64,000 nt of DNA from the NCBI GenBank assembly GCA_910578545.1, contig CAJTPT010000001.1, positions 444,118 to 508,117 on the forward strand. Reading direction: 5' to 3'. Position 1 is the stretch's first letter. Each line of letters begins with the position of its first letter. Position numbers and translations under genes: made by a program. The notes beneath the pieces are model-generated. The model saw nothing but the letters and a program-made list of their open reading frames with translations. It did no database searches and was not told the origin of the DNA. This document shows positions 16,801-25,092 of this stretch, piece by piece. The DNA comes from an uncultured Christensenella sp. GTDB lineage: Bacteria; Bacillota; Clostridia; Christensenellales; Pumilibacteraceae.

Positions 16801-17255
16801 GCGTAATCCGCTTTGTTGTCCGCCAAGTGGGAACGCGGGTAGTGCGCGGCACGTTTGGTTGCGCAATCCTTTTTGTTGTCCCCCTCGGAGGAAACGTCAC
16901 GAGCCTGCGAGTGACAAAGGGGTTGCGATAAATTCGGTTCTTAACCATATATCAATGTAATTGCGCCGCTACATAACCCCTTTCGTCGGCTCGTTCCTCG
17001 CCGCCACTTTCCCCCACGGGGGGACAACGTTAATACGGTCGCGCAGTCCGCTTTGTTGTCCGCCAAGTGGGAACGCGGGTAGTGCGCGGCTTATTCTGTT
17101 GTGCACTCCTTTTTGTTGTCCCCCTTGGGGGAAACGTCACGAGCTTGCGAGTGACAAAGGGGTTGCGATAAATTCGGTTCTTAACCATATATCAATGTAA
17201 TTGCGCCGCTACATAACCCCTTTCGACGGCTCGTTCCTCGCCGCCGCTTTCCCCA
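16801..17255. repeat. Two tandem copies of a 240-bp repeat
   Basis: The unit starting at 16801 recurs at 17041 with a period of exactly 240 bp. The central stretch (16909-16985 versus 17149-17225) is virtually identical, and the beginning of the unit varies more. Each unit contains an AAAGGGGTT ... AACCCCTTTCG inverted repeat around a roughly 47-nt AT-rich loop. Further out, imperfect GTCCCCC/GGGGGAC arms flank it. The stretch just before (16744-16775) has a GTCATTCCGA ... GCGAAGGATCT motif resembling a widespread dispersed repeat. Open frames across it are repeat-derived and not credible genes. Confidence 0.85.
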
Positions 17256-17301
17256 ATAAAAAAGGGCGCAAAGCGCAGTCCTCACTTTTCACCCTTGCCT
17301 A

Positions 17302-17817
17302 TTACTTCAATTCGTCCTTTCCCCCGTTGGGAGGGTGACAACGTTTTAAACGGGAAATTATTTTGGGCATGCCGCGGATAAAACCGTATTTTTTAAGCGC
17401 AAGGATAGCGTATTCCGAACACGACGGGGTAAAAACACAGCGCAATCTCGTTTCGTCGGGCGCAAACCGCTGATACACCATAATACACCAAATGCAAATA
17501 TCCCGCAATCGGATTAAAAAATATATGCCTAAAAGTCCGAGCGATACCGACAGTCCGCAAACGAGATTATATTTAGGCAAAAGGAAAAACAGCAAGCAAA
17601 ACGCCGCCGCGCAAACGCAAAGCGGAATAAAAACGTTTAAAACAGCCGTAACCGCGCTAATATGCGGACGGACGAGAACGCGCTCTTGCGGTTGTTCGAG
17701 CGAGTTTAAAAGACTTTGCACCGCCGCTTCGCGCAATTCGCGATTACAAAAATCCGCTTCGGTGAGTTCAATCGAAGCGGATTCCGTTGTTTGGTTGTTT
17801 TCCGATTGGTTATCCAA
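17302..17817 (-). CDS. yidD: YidD-domain membrane protein insertion efficiency factor with N-terminal TM extension
   Basis: The C-terminal 70 residues are a YidD domain: YQRFAPDETRLRCVFTPSCS followed by EYAILALKKYGFIRGMPKII and SRLKRCHPPNGGKDELK, with the conserved Cys residues and CHP-GG motif. YidD assists YidC-mediated insertion at the inner membrane. Classical YidD is about 70-90 residues; here about 100 extra N-terminal residues contain an acidic cytosolic part and two hydrophobic segments. The gene follows the DUF4177-like gene by 4 nt and is probably co-transcribed with it. Confidence 0.85.
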   Translation of the reverse strand: MDNQSENNQTTESASIELTEADFCNRELREAAVQSLLNSLEQPQERVLVRPHISAVTAVLNVFIPLCVCAAAFCLLFFLLPKYNLVCGLSVSLGLLGIYFLIRLRDICIWCIMVYQRFAPDETRLRCVFTPSCSEYAILALKKYGFIRGMPKIISRLKRCHPPNGGKDELK

Positions 17818-17821
17818 GGCG

Positions 17822-18049
17822 TTATTCCTTTACAAAAACCAACATGTAGAAGGTGGTTTCGACGGTCGTCTTGCTGATACAGCCGGTAGTTTTGCTGGTC
17901 GAAATGCGTTCCATGGAATGGTACGTCCAGCCGTCGGCGGCGTTCTGCTGAATAATCGTTTCAAACGATCTGACAGCGTCGGCATTGCTTCCTTCTTTGC
18001 TGAGGATCTGCGAAGTCGTAGGTCCGGCAACTAGCTTGTATTGTTTCAT
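17822..18049 (-). CDS. DUF4177-like small protein
   Basis: The 75-residue protein begins MKQYKLVAGPTTSQILSKEG. It has the layout of DUF4177: an N-terminal strand, a helix with AVRSFETIIQQNAADGWTYH, then MERISTSKTT and a C-terminal strand FYMLVFVKE. The function of this family is not known. An AAGGAG site lies 7 nt upstream of the ATG, and a strong promoter precedes it. It is the first gene of a two-gene unit with the YidD fusion. Confidence 0.65.
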   Translation of the reverse strand: MKQYKLVAGPTTSQILSKEGSNADAVRSFETIIQQNAADGWTYHSMERISTSKTTGCISKTTVETTFYMLVFVKE

Positions 18050-18076
18050 GCTTTTTCTCCTTTTTGTATTTTTTAT

Positions 18077-18105
18077 ATTATATCATGTTTGTCGGGCTTT
18101 GTCAA
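18077..18105 (-). promoter_or_regulatory. Promoter of the DUF4177-like/yidD unit
   Basis: Minus-strand TTGACA-N17-TATAAT, a perfect sigma-A match, with -10 ending 28 nt before the ATG at 18049. Confidence 0.8.
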
Positions 18106-18136
18106 TATTTTAATTTTAAAAACATTTCTCTAAATA

Positions 18137-18165
18137 TTGAATTATGCTCTTTTTTATGATATACT
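18137..18165 (+). promoter_or_regulatory. ppa: Promoter of ppa
   Basis: TTGAAT-N17-TATACT lies 31 nt before the ppa ATG. It is back to back with the minus-strand promoter at 18077-18105. Confidence 0.7.
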
Positions 18166-18196
18166 TTAAAAAAACTCGTCGGCGACGGAGGATATT

Positions 18197-18727
18197 ATGA
18201 ACATTTGGCACGACATTGCACCCGAACGCATAACAGATCATGAATTTGACGCCCTTATAGAAATACCCAAGGGCTGTAAGGCAAAGTACGAGCTCGATAA
18301 GCAGACGGGTTTGGTTCGGCTCGACCGCGTGCTTTATACTTCCACCGTTTATCCGCAAAACTACGGATTTATTCCGCGCACCCTTGCCGACGACGGCGAC
18401 CCGCTGGACGTGCTTGTGCTCTGTAACGAATCTATATTTCCGATGACGCTTATAAACTGCGTTCCCATCGGCGTTATCAAGATGATAGACGACGGCGAGC
18501 TCGACGAAAAAATTATCGCCGTGCCTACCGGCGACCCTACTTATAAATCATTTACCGATATTCACGAGCTTCCTAAGCATATTTTCGAGGAAATGATGCA
18601 CTTTTTCGAGGTATACAAAACGCTCGAGCACAAAACAACGGCGGTAAAAGAAATTTCACACAAGCGCCACGCCGTGGAAACAATTAAAAAATGCATGGAA
18701 CAATATAATAAAAAATATTGTAAATAA
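18197..18727 (+). CDS. ppa: Inorganic pyrophosphatase, family I
   Basis: The 176-residue cytosolic enzyme hydrolyses pyrophosphate to phosphate. It has the metal and substrate residues of the soluble family I enzyme: EIPKGCKAKYELDKQTG, YPQNYGFIPRTLADDGDPLD (Asp cluster), and the second Asp-rich strand MIDDGELDEKIIAVP. A GGAGG site precedes the ATG (GACGGAGGATATTATG). Length is normal. Confidence 0.95.
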   Translation: MNIWHDIAPERITDHEFDALIEIPKGCKAKYELDKQTGLVRLDRVLYTSTVYPQNYGFIPRTLADDGDPLDVLVLCNESIFPMTLINCVPIGVIKMIDDGELDEKIIAVPTGDPTYKSFTDIHELPKHIFEEMMHFFEVYKTLEHKTTAVKEISHKRHAVETIKKCMEQYNKKYCK

Positions 18728-19084
18728 TTTTTTTAATATATTATATTTTTTTATGTTAATATTTTGCTGTTTAATTTATTATTTCGGCTTGTAAATCCAC
18801 CCGAATTTTAGCTTTTTTTAAAAATAAATAATATTATTCCGATGTTGTATTTTTGGCGAAAATCCCGTTTTTCGCCTTTTTTTGACTTTATTTTTCGCTC
18901 GGCTTATTTAGTCGATTTGCATATTTCACCCGTCAGAACGCAAATTTCGGGCTATAAAACGTATGCGCACTAATCTAAGTATATTTATTTATTGACAAAA
19001 ACAACTTTTTTTAATTAATTAACGGAAAGTCTTTTATTTTGTTTAATTATTTTTATTGCAATTTTTATTTTAATTCATTTTTAT
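18728..19084. other. AT-rich noncoding gap after ppa with one terminator-like hairpin
   Basis: A hairpin GGCGAAAA ... TTTTCGCC followed by seven T residues (18855-18883) could end ppa transcription, although it lies about 130 nt after the stop. I see no gene, promoter or repeat in the rest of this stretch. Confidence 0.5.
18855..18883 (+). terminator. Intrinsic terminator-like hairpin downstream of ppa
   Basis: An 8-bp stem GGCGAAAA/TTTTCGCC with a short loop is followed by a T-run, the layout of an intrinsic terminator on the plus strand. Confidence 0.6.
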
Positions 19085-20062
19085 TTAATATTTTGCGCGC
19101 ATAATAGTGCTTATAATTCCGCAAATAATTCCCGCGACTGGATACACTACCCAACCCTGATGCCAGTAATTTCCGATAAAGCCGAGCAGAAGAAAAGCCG
19201 CCGTTGCCGAGAGCATCACGGCGCCGCAAATTGCGTTCACAAGTTTTTCGCGCGGCGAGTTTGCGTTTTCCTTTGCTTTGTGTTGTATAACGTTTTTTCG
19301 GTTGTATTTGTCTACATCGTTCGCGTCGCGAATTATTCCTATATACACGAGCCCGCCGATAATTAACCCGAGAACAAACAGAAAGCTTCCCGTAATATAG
19401 CAAGTTGTTGCGTCGGCATTTGCCGTTACTATAATGCCCGTATTTACAAGCGCGGTCATTACAACCAGAAAAACCACGTCGATTAATATTCCCGCTACAA
19501 GGCACGCCATGGCTGTGGGAAACGTCTTGCCGTCTGTTCCTTTTCCGTCGGGATTATGCACAGTCGGGTGTTTTATTCTGAAACGATCGTGCGCCATTCC
19601 TTTATAAATAAACAGAAATAGCGCGACCGCCGTAAACAGAATGACCGCTACTCCGCCCATTATGCTTATAAGCTCGGACATGTTTCCTTTTAGCGTTTCC
19701 GAAAAACCCGAAATAATAACGCAAATCGCAACGCCTATCAGTATAAGCGCAACGCCGACCGCCATTGCAATCGAAAAGCCGTTGACGTGCTTTACGTATT
19801 TTTCGTCTTTTATGCTTAAAGACGGCGGTTCCTCTTGAGTTTGGGATTCTTGTTTGCCGCTCGCAACGTCGCCGCGCACCAAATCGTCGAGCGTGACGCC
19901 GAACAGGTCGCACAGCGCAATAAGCTTTTCCGTTTCCGGATACGCCTCGCCCGTTTCCCATTTTGACACAGACTGCCGCGACACGTCCAGCTTTTCGGCA
20001 AGGTCTTCTTGAGTGATTTTATTTTTCTTTCTTAAGTATTGCAAATTTTTATCAAACAGCAT
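19085..20062 (-). CDS. XRE-family helix-turn-helix protein with membrane domain
   Basis: The start MLFDKNLQYLRKKNKITQED at 20062 is chosen because GGAGG sits 5 nt upstream; a Met six codons earlier would place this site inside the gene. Residues 1-60 are a Cro/XRE-type HTH (LAEKLDVSRQSVSKWETGEA). The rest (about residues 95-325) has about seven hydrophobic segments, so the protein is a membrane-bound regulator or sensor. The signal and targets are unknown. It has its own promoter at 20122-20150. Confidence 0.75.
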   Translation of the reverse strand: MLFDKNLQYLRKKNKITQEDLAEKLDVSRQSVSKWETGEAYPETEKLIALCDLFGVTLDDLVRGDVASGKQESQTQEEPPSLSIKDEKYVKHVNGFSIAMAVGVALILIGVAICVIISGFSETLKGNMSELISIMGGVAVILFTAVALFLFIYKGMAHDRFRIKHPTVHNPDGKGTDGKTFPTAMACLVAGILIDVVFLVVMTALVNTGIIVTANADATTCYITGSFLFVLGLIIGGLVYIGIIRDANDVDKYNRKNVIQHKAKENANSPREKLVNAICGAVMLSATAAFLLLGFIGNYWHQGWVVYPVAGIICGIISTIMRAKY

Positions 20063-20121
20063 TTTTACCTCCGCGTACAATTAAACATTCGATCGCCGCC
20101 GAACGCTTGATTTACTGCTTA

Positions 20122-20150
20122 ATTATACCCGTACTCCGCATAAACTTCAA
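20122..20150 (-). promoter_or_regulatory. Promoter of the XRE-type membrane protein gene
   Basis: Minus-strand TTGAAG-N17-TATAAT, about 60 nt upstream of the chosen start at 20062. Confidence 0.65.
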
Positions 20151-20546
20151 CCGATTTTAATTTGCATTCGCAATTTTTTGCGCAACCTGCGGTTGCATTT
20201 TTAATTCGGAATGCGGAATTAGTGGGTTTCAGTTGAATAATTGCACCTGTTGAGCGAATGCGAAACATCTCGCCGTTTATTGGTTGGTTATTTAATACCG
20301 TTGCCATTTATTCGTAATATCCTTCGGTAAGCACAAAACGCTCGAAAGAACAAAATAGGAATAGCGTTTTACTCTGATAACCGCAAAGCTCATCTTTGTA
20401 TTACATTACAGAAACATCGTCACTCTCGCTGTTTGCATGTTGTACGCATATGAAACACTTCGCCGTTTATAGTGCAAAAAAATTCCGAGGAGCTACACGT
20501 ATACGGCGACACGCTTCGCTTAGAATGTCACCCACGCTGTCACTTA

Positions 20547-21235
20547 CGGTTTGTAACAGAATTTTTTATTTTTCGACGGAATTTTATGCCGAATTTGATT
20601 TTAATATTACTCAAAAATGACTATTTTGTCGAAAAAAATCTTAATTTACTAAACCGTCGGTTTAGTACCGAATTTTGGTATGCAAAAAATCAGTCGAGCG
20701 CGTTTAAAACCCGTTGGGCGCGCCTTTTCTGTTTGTCATTCCGCGGATATTTTGTCGGCTCATTTTGCGGCGCGAACCGAAATCCCATCTTGTATTTTTA
20801 TCTGACAATCACAATTTACTAAACTGTAAGTTTAGACTTACGCGAGGGCATCAAAGAATTTTGCGATTTTGTCAGAAAAAATAAATGCGTACGTCGTACT
20901 TATCCGGCATGTGATTTCATTTTAAACCGTCGGTTTAGTATTATTCGAGGGTATAGCAAACCTTCGCCTTTTCATTCTAAATTCCGAATAAAACCGTTGT
21001 ACGGTCGTTTCTATTCGTCCGCCACTTTACGACTAAACCTACGGTTTACTTTTGTTATTGGGTATTGAATATGATAAATCTTTTACTCGATATTCCGAGT
21101 TAAATCGTCGTACATGTTCCGGCGAACCGTCTTTTGCCAATTTTACACTAAACCGTCGGTTTAGTATCGTATTTTGGTATCATAAAACAATACTTATTTG
21201 TGCGAAATTCCGAATAAAACCGCCGTTTTATCGTT
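20547..21235. repeat. Palindrome island 1: five regularly spaced inverted repeats in noncoding DNA
   Basis: Palindromes of the form CTAAACC-N3/4-GGTTTAG occur at 20648-20666, 20819-20835 (CTAAACT/AGTTTAG variant), 20923-20937, 21034-21048 and 21147-21165. Centre-to-centre distances are 170, 103, 111 and 115 nt. The whole block is homologous, in inverted orientation, to the island at 30975-31642. Similarity includes a 31-nt stretch with one mismatch (near 21193-21223). No believable reading frame crosses it. The remainder of the gap from 20063 holds only the promoter at 20122-20150 and scattered AATTCGG pieces. Confidence 0.8.
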
Positions 21236-21245
21236 TTTTAAGCGG

Positions 21246-21289
21246 TAAAAATAAATCGAACCATTACTTTACGGTAAAGGTCCGATTTC
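21246..21289 (-). terminator. Terminator-like hairpin after the smpB operon
   Basis: On the minus strand an imperfect stem AATCGGACC-TTTAC ... GTAAA-GGTTCGATT is followed by TTATTTTT. It lies 25 nt after the last stop of the operon. Confidence 0.6.
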
Positions 21290-21313
21290 GATTTCATTTA
21301 TTATGATTGGGTT

Positions 21314-21562
21314 CTATTCTTTTTTCTCTTCGTTTTTCTGCTCGATCTGTTCCGTTGCGGACTGCTCGTCGGCGTTCTCCTTTGCTCGGTCCGTTTCGGT
21401 CGGTTGATCGGCGGTCGGCTTTTCTTCCTTGCCTTTTTTCTTCTTTCCGGTAAGAATGATGTACGCGGCGAGCGCGCCGAATATAACTAAGAGGAAAACC
21501 ACCCCTATTACGTAATACCAGGGATTGCTCGGATCGTTGAATGCGTTACACAAAAATTCCAT
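21314..21562 (-). CDS. Small single-pass membrane protein with charged tail
   Basis: The 82-residue protein has a short N-terminal part, one hydrophobic segment (YYVIGVVFLLVIFGALAAYI, about residues 16-36), then KKKK and an acidic, Glu/Lys-rich tail (EEKPTADQPTETDRAKENAD) likely in the cytosol. I do not recognise a family; it does not match SecG. AGAGG lies a few nt upstream of the ATG. It is 101 nt after smpB, probably the last gene of that operon. Confidence 0.6.
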   Translation of the reverse strand: MEFLCNAFNDPSNPWYYVIGVVFLLVIFGALAAYIILTGKKKKGKEEKPTADQPTETDRAKENADEQSATEQIEQKNEEKKE

Positions 21563-21663
21563 TATACACCTCTGTAGGTTAATTTCGTTGGTTTCGACCG
21601 TTTCAAAAGCCTTGCGGCACGGTTCTATTTGGATTATACTAAATTATTGGCGCTGTTGTCAAG

Positions 21664-22170
21664 CTATCTTCCGCGGATATAGCTTATTTCACGCTCGGCT
21701 GTTCTATTAATATCGCGGTCCTTGATAACCTGTTTTTTCTCGAAGTTCTTCTTGCCTTTGGCGAGCGCAATCTCGATTTTAACAAACCGCCCTTTAAAAT
21801 ACATTTTGACAGGCACTATTGTAAAACCTTTTTCCGCCGCTTTGGATGCTAGTCGCTTGATTTGCGCTTTGTGCAAGAGCAGTTGTCTTGTTCGCGCGGG
21901 GTCGGGTGCAAACGCGCCGACGTTTTTGTACGGCGTTATTCGGCAATTCTTTAGTACAAGGTTGCCGTGCTCGAAAAAGCAAAAGCTGTCGCGCAAGGAC
22001 ACGTCGCCGTTTTTGACCGATTTAACCTCGGAACCCTCGAGCGTGATGCCCGCCTCAAAGCTTTCAACAAAAAAGTAATCGAACGCCGCTTTCTTGTTTA
22101 CGGCGACGACCTTTTCCTTTACCGCCTTTTCGGCGGCTTTTTTGGTTTTGCGTTCAGTTTTGCTCTTCAT
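21664..22170 (-). CDS. smpB: SsrA-binding protein SmpB
   Basis: The 168-residue protein has the SmpB core: KKAAFDYFFVESFEAGITLE followed by GSEVKSVKNGDVSLRDSFCF, then HKAQIKRLASKAAEKGFTIV and PVKMYFKGRFVKIEIALAKG. A basic tail ends ISYIRGR. With tmRNA it rescues stalled ribosomes. A Lys-rich N-terminal extension of about 20 residues is present. The tmRNA gene itself was not found in this window. It starts 1 nt after the mnmE stop. Confidence 0.96.
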   Translation of the reverse strand: MKSKTERKTKKAAEKAVKEKVVAVNKKAAFDYFFVESFEAGITLEGSEVKSVKNGDVSLRDSFCFFEHGNLVLKNCRITPYKNVGAFAPDPARTRQLLLHKAQIKRLASKAAEKGFTIVPVKMYFKGRFVKIEIALAKGKKNFEKKQVIKDRDINRTAEREISYIRGR

Positions 22171-22171
22171 A

Positions 22172-23506
22172 CTATTTACCTACGCAGAATCTCTCGAAAA
22201 CGGCTGTAATAACGCTTTCATCCGCTTGCTCGCCGTGCAGCTCGGTGATTGCAGAGTACGCTTCGTACAGCAAAGCGGCGATAATTTCCAGTCCTTCAGC
22301 CTTGTTAAGCTCGGTTTTTGCAGCCTTCAGACTGTCCAAACACCGCAAAACGCAATCGTACTGCCTGTGATTGCATATCGCGCCGAAGTCTTTCGGGCAC
22401 ATATCATACAGCTTTTGCTTGACGGCCGTGATATTTTTTCCCGTTTTGGCGCTTATTTGAAGCATCCCGTTGCCGTCGGTCGCCGAATTATAATCGGTTC
22501 CGACGTCCGAAACACCGTCGCACTTATTTTTTACCGTAAAACACCGCTTAAACTGCTCGGCTTTGATTTTTGTATCGCAATCGGTAACGATTATTACGGC
22601 GTCCGCTTGTTCCGCCGCCGCAAGCGCTCGTGTAATTCCTATTTTTTCTACCTTGTCTTGAGCGTCCTCGTTCAGCCCCGCGGTATCGGTTATTACGAAT
22701 TTTCTGCCGTTAAACACGTACTCGCCGTCGAGCGTATCGCGCGTCGTGCCCGCAATATCGGTGACTATTGCTCGGTCGCTGTCGGTCAAAGCGTTGAGCA
22801 AAGTGGATTTTCCCACGTTGGGCGAGCCGATCAGCGCGACTTTAAACCCGTCGTTTATGATTTTTCCGCCTGCAAAACCACCGACTTCCCCTTCGAGCGT
22901 GCCGATTGCCCGATCGATCGAGCCGTAAACGTCGCCTATAACCGCCTTGTCGACCTCGTTGTCCTCCATCTCATCGCTGTAGTGCAGTACCGCTTCCACC
23001 GAGCTCAAGGCGCGTTTAAGTAATTGTTCCACCGCCGATAGCGATTTAAACCCGCCGTCAAACCTTTTGTTGCCGTAAATAAGCTGTTCTGTCGTTTGCG
23101 CGTCGATAATGTCCGCAAGCGCCTCGCACTGCATAAGATCGAGCTTGCCGTTCCCGAATGCGCGCTCGGTAAACTCGCCGCGCTCGGCCTGCCGCACTCC
23201 GTTTTCGTACAAAGTCTTGATAATACAGTCGCAAACGGTCATATTCCCATGAGGATAGAGCTCTACGGTGTCCTCGCCGGTATACGAATTGGGCGATTTA
23301 AACGCCGCAGCCATTAAATGCTCTGTAAACTCGCCGTTCTTAAACGTATTGTATCTTAGCTGTCCGATTTTGAGCGGCTTGCTCAAAAACCGCTCGAGTA
23401 GTTTTATACACCCGTCGCCGCTTATTCTTATTATTGCTACGGCAGACTTCCCGTACGGGGTAGCTAGCGCCGCAATCATATCCTTTTTGTTGTAGATTAT
23501 GTTCAT
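22172..23506 (-). CDS. mnmE: tRNA uridine-5-carboxymethylaminomethyl modification GTPase MnmE
   Basis: Starting at MNIIYNKKDMIAALATPYGK it has about 444 residues; the Met of MIAALATP ten codons later is also possible, and a longer frame opens at 23590 without family support. Domains in order are the N-terminal formyl-THF-binding domain, a helical domain, and a GTPase with GSPNVGKST, GTTRD, DTAG, NKCD and SAKTG motifs. The C-terminal FCVGK matches the K-dependent C-[IVL]-GK motif. It modifies the wobble U34 of certain tRNAs together with MnmG, whose gene is not in this window. It follows rsmG after a 200-nt or longer AT-rich gap. Confidence 0.95.
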   Translation of the reverse strand: MNIIYNKKDMIAALATPYGKSAVAIIRISGDGCIKLLERFLSKPLKIGQLRYNTFKNGEFTEHLMAAAFKSPNSYTGEDTVELYPHGNMTVCDCIIKTLYENGVRQAERGEFTERAFGNGKLDLMQCEALADIIDAQTTEQLIYGNKRFDGGFKSLSAVEQLLKRALSSVEAVLHYSDEMEDNEVDKAVIGDVYGSIDRAIGTLEGEVGGFAGGKIINDGFKVALIGSPNVGKSTLLNALTDSDRAIVTDIAGTTRDTLDGEYVFNGRKFVITDTAGLNEDAQDKVEKIGITRALAAAEQADAVIIVTDCDTKIKAEQFKRCFTVKNKCDGVSDVGTDYNSATDGNGMLQISAKTGKNITAVKQKLYDMCPKDFGAICNHRQYDCVLRCLDSLKAAKTELNKAEGLEIIAALLYEAYSAITELHGEQADESVITAVFERFCVGK

Positions 23507-23793
23507 AAGATTTCGACTTTTTGTAGATAAACGTGTTTTTGAGTGGGATTTTTTCCGATTTTTTCCTCTCGGTTTGACGGCTTTGATCAATCTTTTGAGT
23601 TATCTTCGGGATCTATACATAGTTATGCAAAAGGACTGACGTTTTTGTTTACATATGTTTTTAAAATAACACCACTGTCTTTTGACTTTTGTATGGAGTT
23701 TAGGCACTATATATTGTGCTTATTGGGGTTATCGACATTTATACACGGTTTATTATTATCATTACTAAATAAATATAATATATAACACAACAC

Positions 23794-24450
23794 TTACCGT
23801 TTGGCGTAGATGAATAATCGGCGTGCTATGTCTGTATTGGGTAAGGTGTAATCCTGTAGCTCTACAAGCTTGACGTTTAACTTGATTTCCGTTTTTTGTA
23901 AAGCCGGATTTTCCGATTGCGATTTGTAAAGAACGATTTTTCCGCCTGGCTTTGTAAGCGGCGCGCAGTATTGCAGAACTTTATCGGTATCGGCTACCGC
24001 CCTGGCGCACACCGTATCAAATTGTTTGCCTTGCTTTGCTAAGTCCTCGGCGCGAATGTGGCACGGTGTAATATTCTGTACGAGCTTACTGTCGACGCAG
24101 TTTTTTATAAGAGTGAGCTTTTTTCCCACGCTTTCTATGCCGAAAAAGCTAAGACCCGTTGCTATTGCGAGCGGAAGACAGGGGAACCCGCCCCCGCAGC
24201 CGACGTCGGCGCACTCGCCGTCGAAGTGTTTGTATGGATACAACGCGTCCAAATAGTGCTTTATGTACACGTCGTCCTCGGTGCGAAGCGCCGAAATATT
24301 GATAACCGCGTTTACGGAAAAGTACAGCTTGGTCAGTTTTTTGATTTTTTGCTTGAGGTCTTCTGCCGTGTTCGGAAAGTTTTCCTCTAAAAATCTGAAT
24401 AAAATCTGTTTTCCGTTTTGATTTATGCTGTTTTGCTGTGTGTTGTTCAT
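23794..24450 (-). CDS. rsmG: 16S rRNA (guanine-N7) methyltransferase RsmG
   Basis: The 218-residue SAM-dependent enzyme methylates G527 (E. coli numbering) of 16S rRNA. It shows the GidB pattern KHYLDALYPY ... CADVGCGGGFPCLPLAIATG, then a C-x-ARAVADTDKVLQYCAPL segment and KPGGKIVLYKSQ. It begins 2 nt after lepB. In many Firmicutes it sits beside mnmE, mnmG, parA and parB; here mnmE follows and parB lies 2.4 kb away, but mnmG and parA are missing. Confidence 0.95.
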   Translation of the reverse strand: MNNTQQNSINQNGKQILFRFLEENFPNTAEDLKQKIKKLTKLYFSVNAVINISALRTEDDVYIKHYLDALYPYKHFDGECADVGCGGGFPCLPLAIATGLSFFGIESVGKKLTLIKNCVDSKLVQNITPCHIRAEDLAKQGKQFDTVCARAVADTDKVLQYCAPLTKPGGKIVLYKSQSENPALQKTEIKLNVKLVELQDYTLPNTDIARRLFIYAKR

Positions 24451-24452
24451 GA

Positions 24453-25091
24453 TTAATATACGACAGCGAGCACTTTGGAAGTTACTTTTTCCATCGGCAT
24501 TGCGCCGTAGTGCCTTGAATCGTTTGATATGTTGCGATTGTCGCCCAAAAAGTAGACGTAACCGTTGGGAACGTTGATTATATATTCTTCGTACTCTTCG
24601 GCAATATCATCGATTTCGTATGATTCAAACTCGTATCTGTACGGCAAAATCTTAGTGTTTTCGTAGATGTTGGGCAGATTGTTTTTCATTTTTTCTTTGA
24701 TATACGGCTCGTTCCGCAAAACAAAGCGCTTCGAGCCCGCTTTGCAGATGTATAAGTCGACAAGCTTGCCGTCCTTACTCGCCATATACAGAATTCTGTC
24801 GCCTCCCAACCCTATAACGCGCTTGATTACAGTGTGTTCTTTTTCCGTATTAGAGGTATTAATAGTAACTATGTCGCCGCGCGATATGCTGTAGCCTTTG
24901 CGCTGAATAAAACAGTACTGCTTGTCGTGAATCGTGTTTTCCATGCTTTCCCCGCTTACCGGTATAAACGCGAAAAAAAAGAAAAAGCATATGAATGCCG
25001 TAAGCATTATTATGACAAAATTCATCGACCAATTATTGCCGCTGTCGCGGCCGTCAAGCAGAAGCTCCCCTGTGTTGATTTTAGTTATCAT
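24453..25091 (-). CDS. lepB: Signal peptidase I
   Basis: The 212-residue membrane enzyme has one N-terminal TM helix (about residues 23-45), the catalytic Ser in VSGESMENTI and the Lys in TVIKRVIGLGGD. The box GDNRNISNDSRHYGAM is typical of type I signal peptidases. It cleaves signal peptides outside the membrane. It lies between the hydrolase-like gene (1-nt spacing) and rsmG (2-nt spacing), so all three are translationally linked. Confidence 0.95.
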   Translation of the reverse strand: MITKINTGELLLDGRDSGNNWSMNFVIIMLTAFICFFFFFAFIPVSGESMENTIHDKQYCFIQRKGYSISRGDIVTINTSNTEKEHTVIKRVIGLGGDRILYMASKDGKLVDLYICKAGSKRFVLRNEPYIKEKMKNNLPNIYENTKILPYRYEFESYEIDDIAEEYEEYIINVPNGYVYFLGDNRNISNDSRHYGAMPMEKVTSKVLAVVY

Positions 25092-25092
25092 T

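Noticed and set aside
16730..17200. Two similar Cys/Pro-rich small proteins on the plus strand
   Set aside because: Their likeness is caused by the 240-bp DNA repeat; they lack RBS and run into repeat boundaries.
20119..20307. 62-codon minus-strand frame
   Set aside because: It covers the promoter of the XRE-type gene and AATTCGG repeat pieces, so it is unlikely to be a gene.
20648..21165. CRISPR-like array of palindromic repeats
   Set aside because: Spacers of 85-150 nt, short 15-19 nt perfect palindromes, related spacers between copies, and no cas genes do not fit CRISPR.
23590..23793. oriC with DnaA boxes
   Set aside because: Only mismatched 9-mers were found and no cluster of exact TTATCCACA boxes; kept only as a weak finding.
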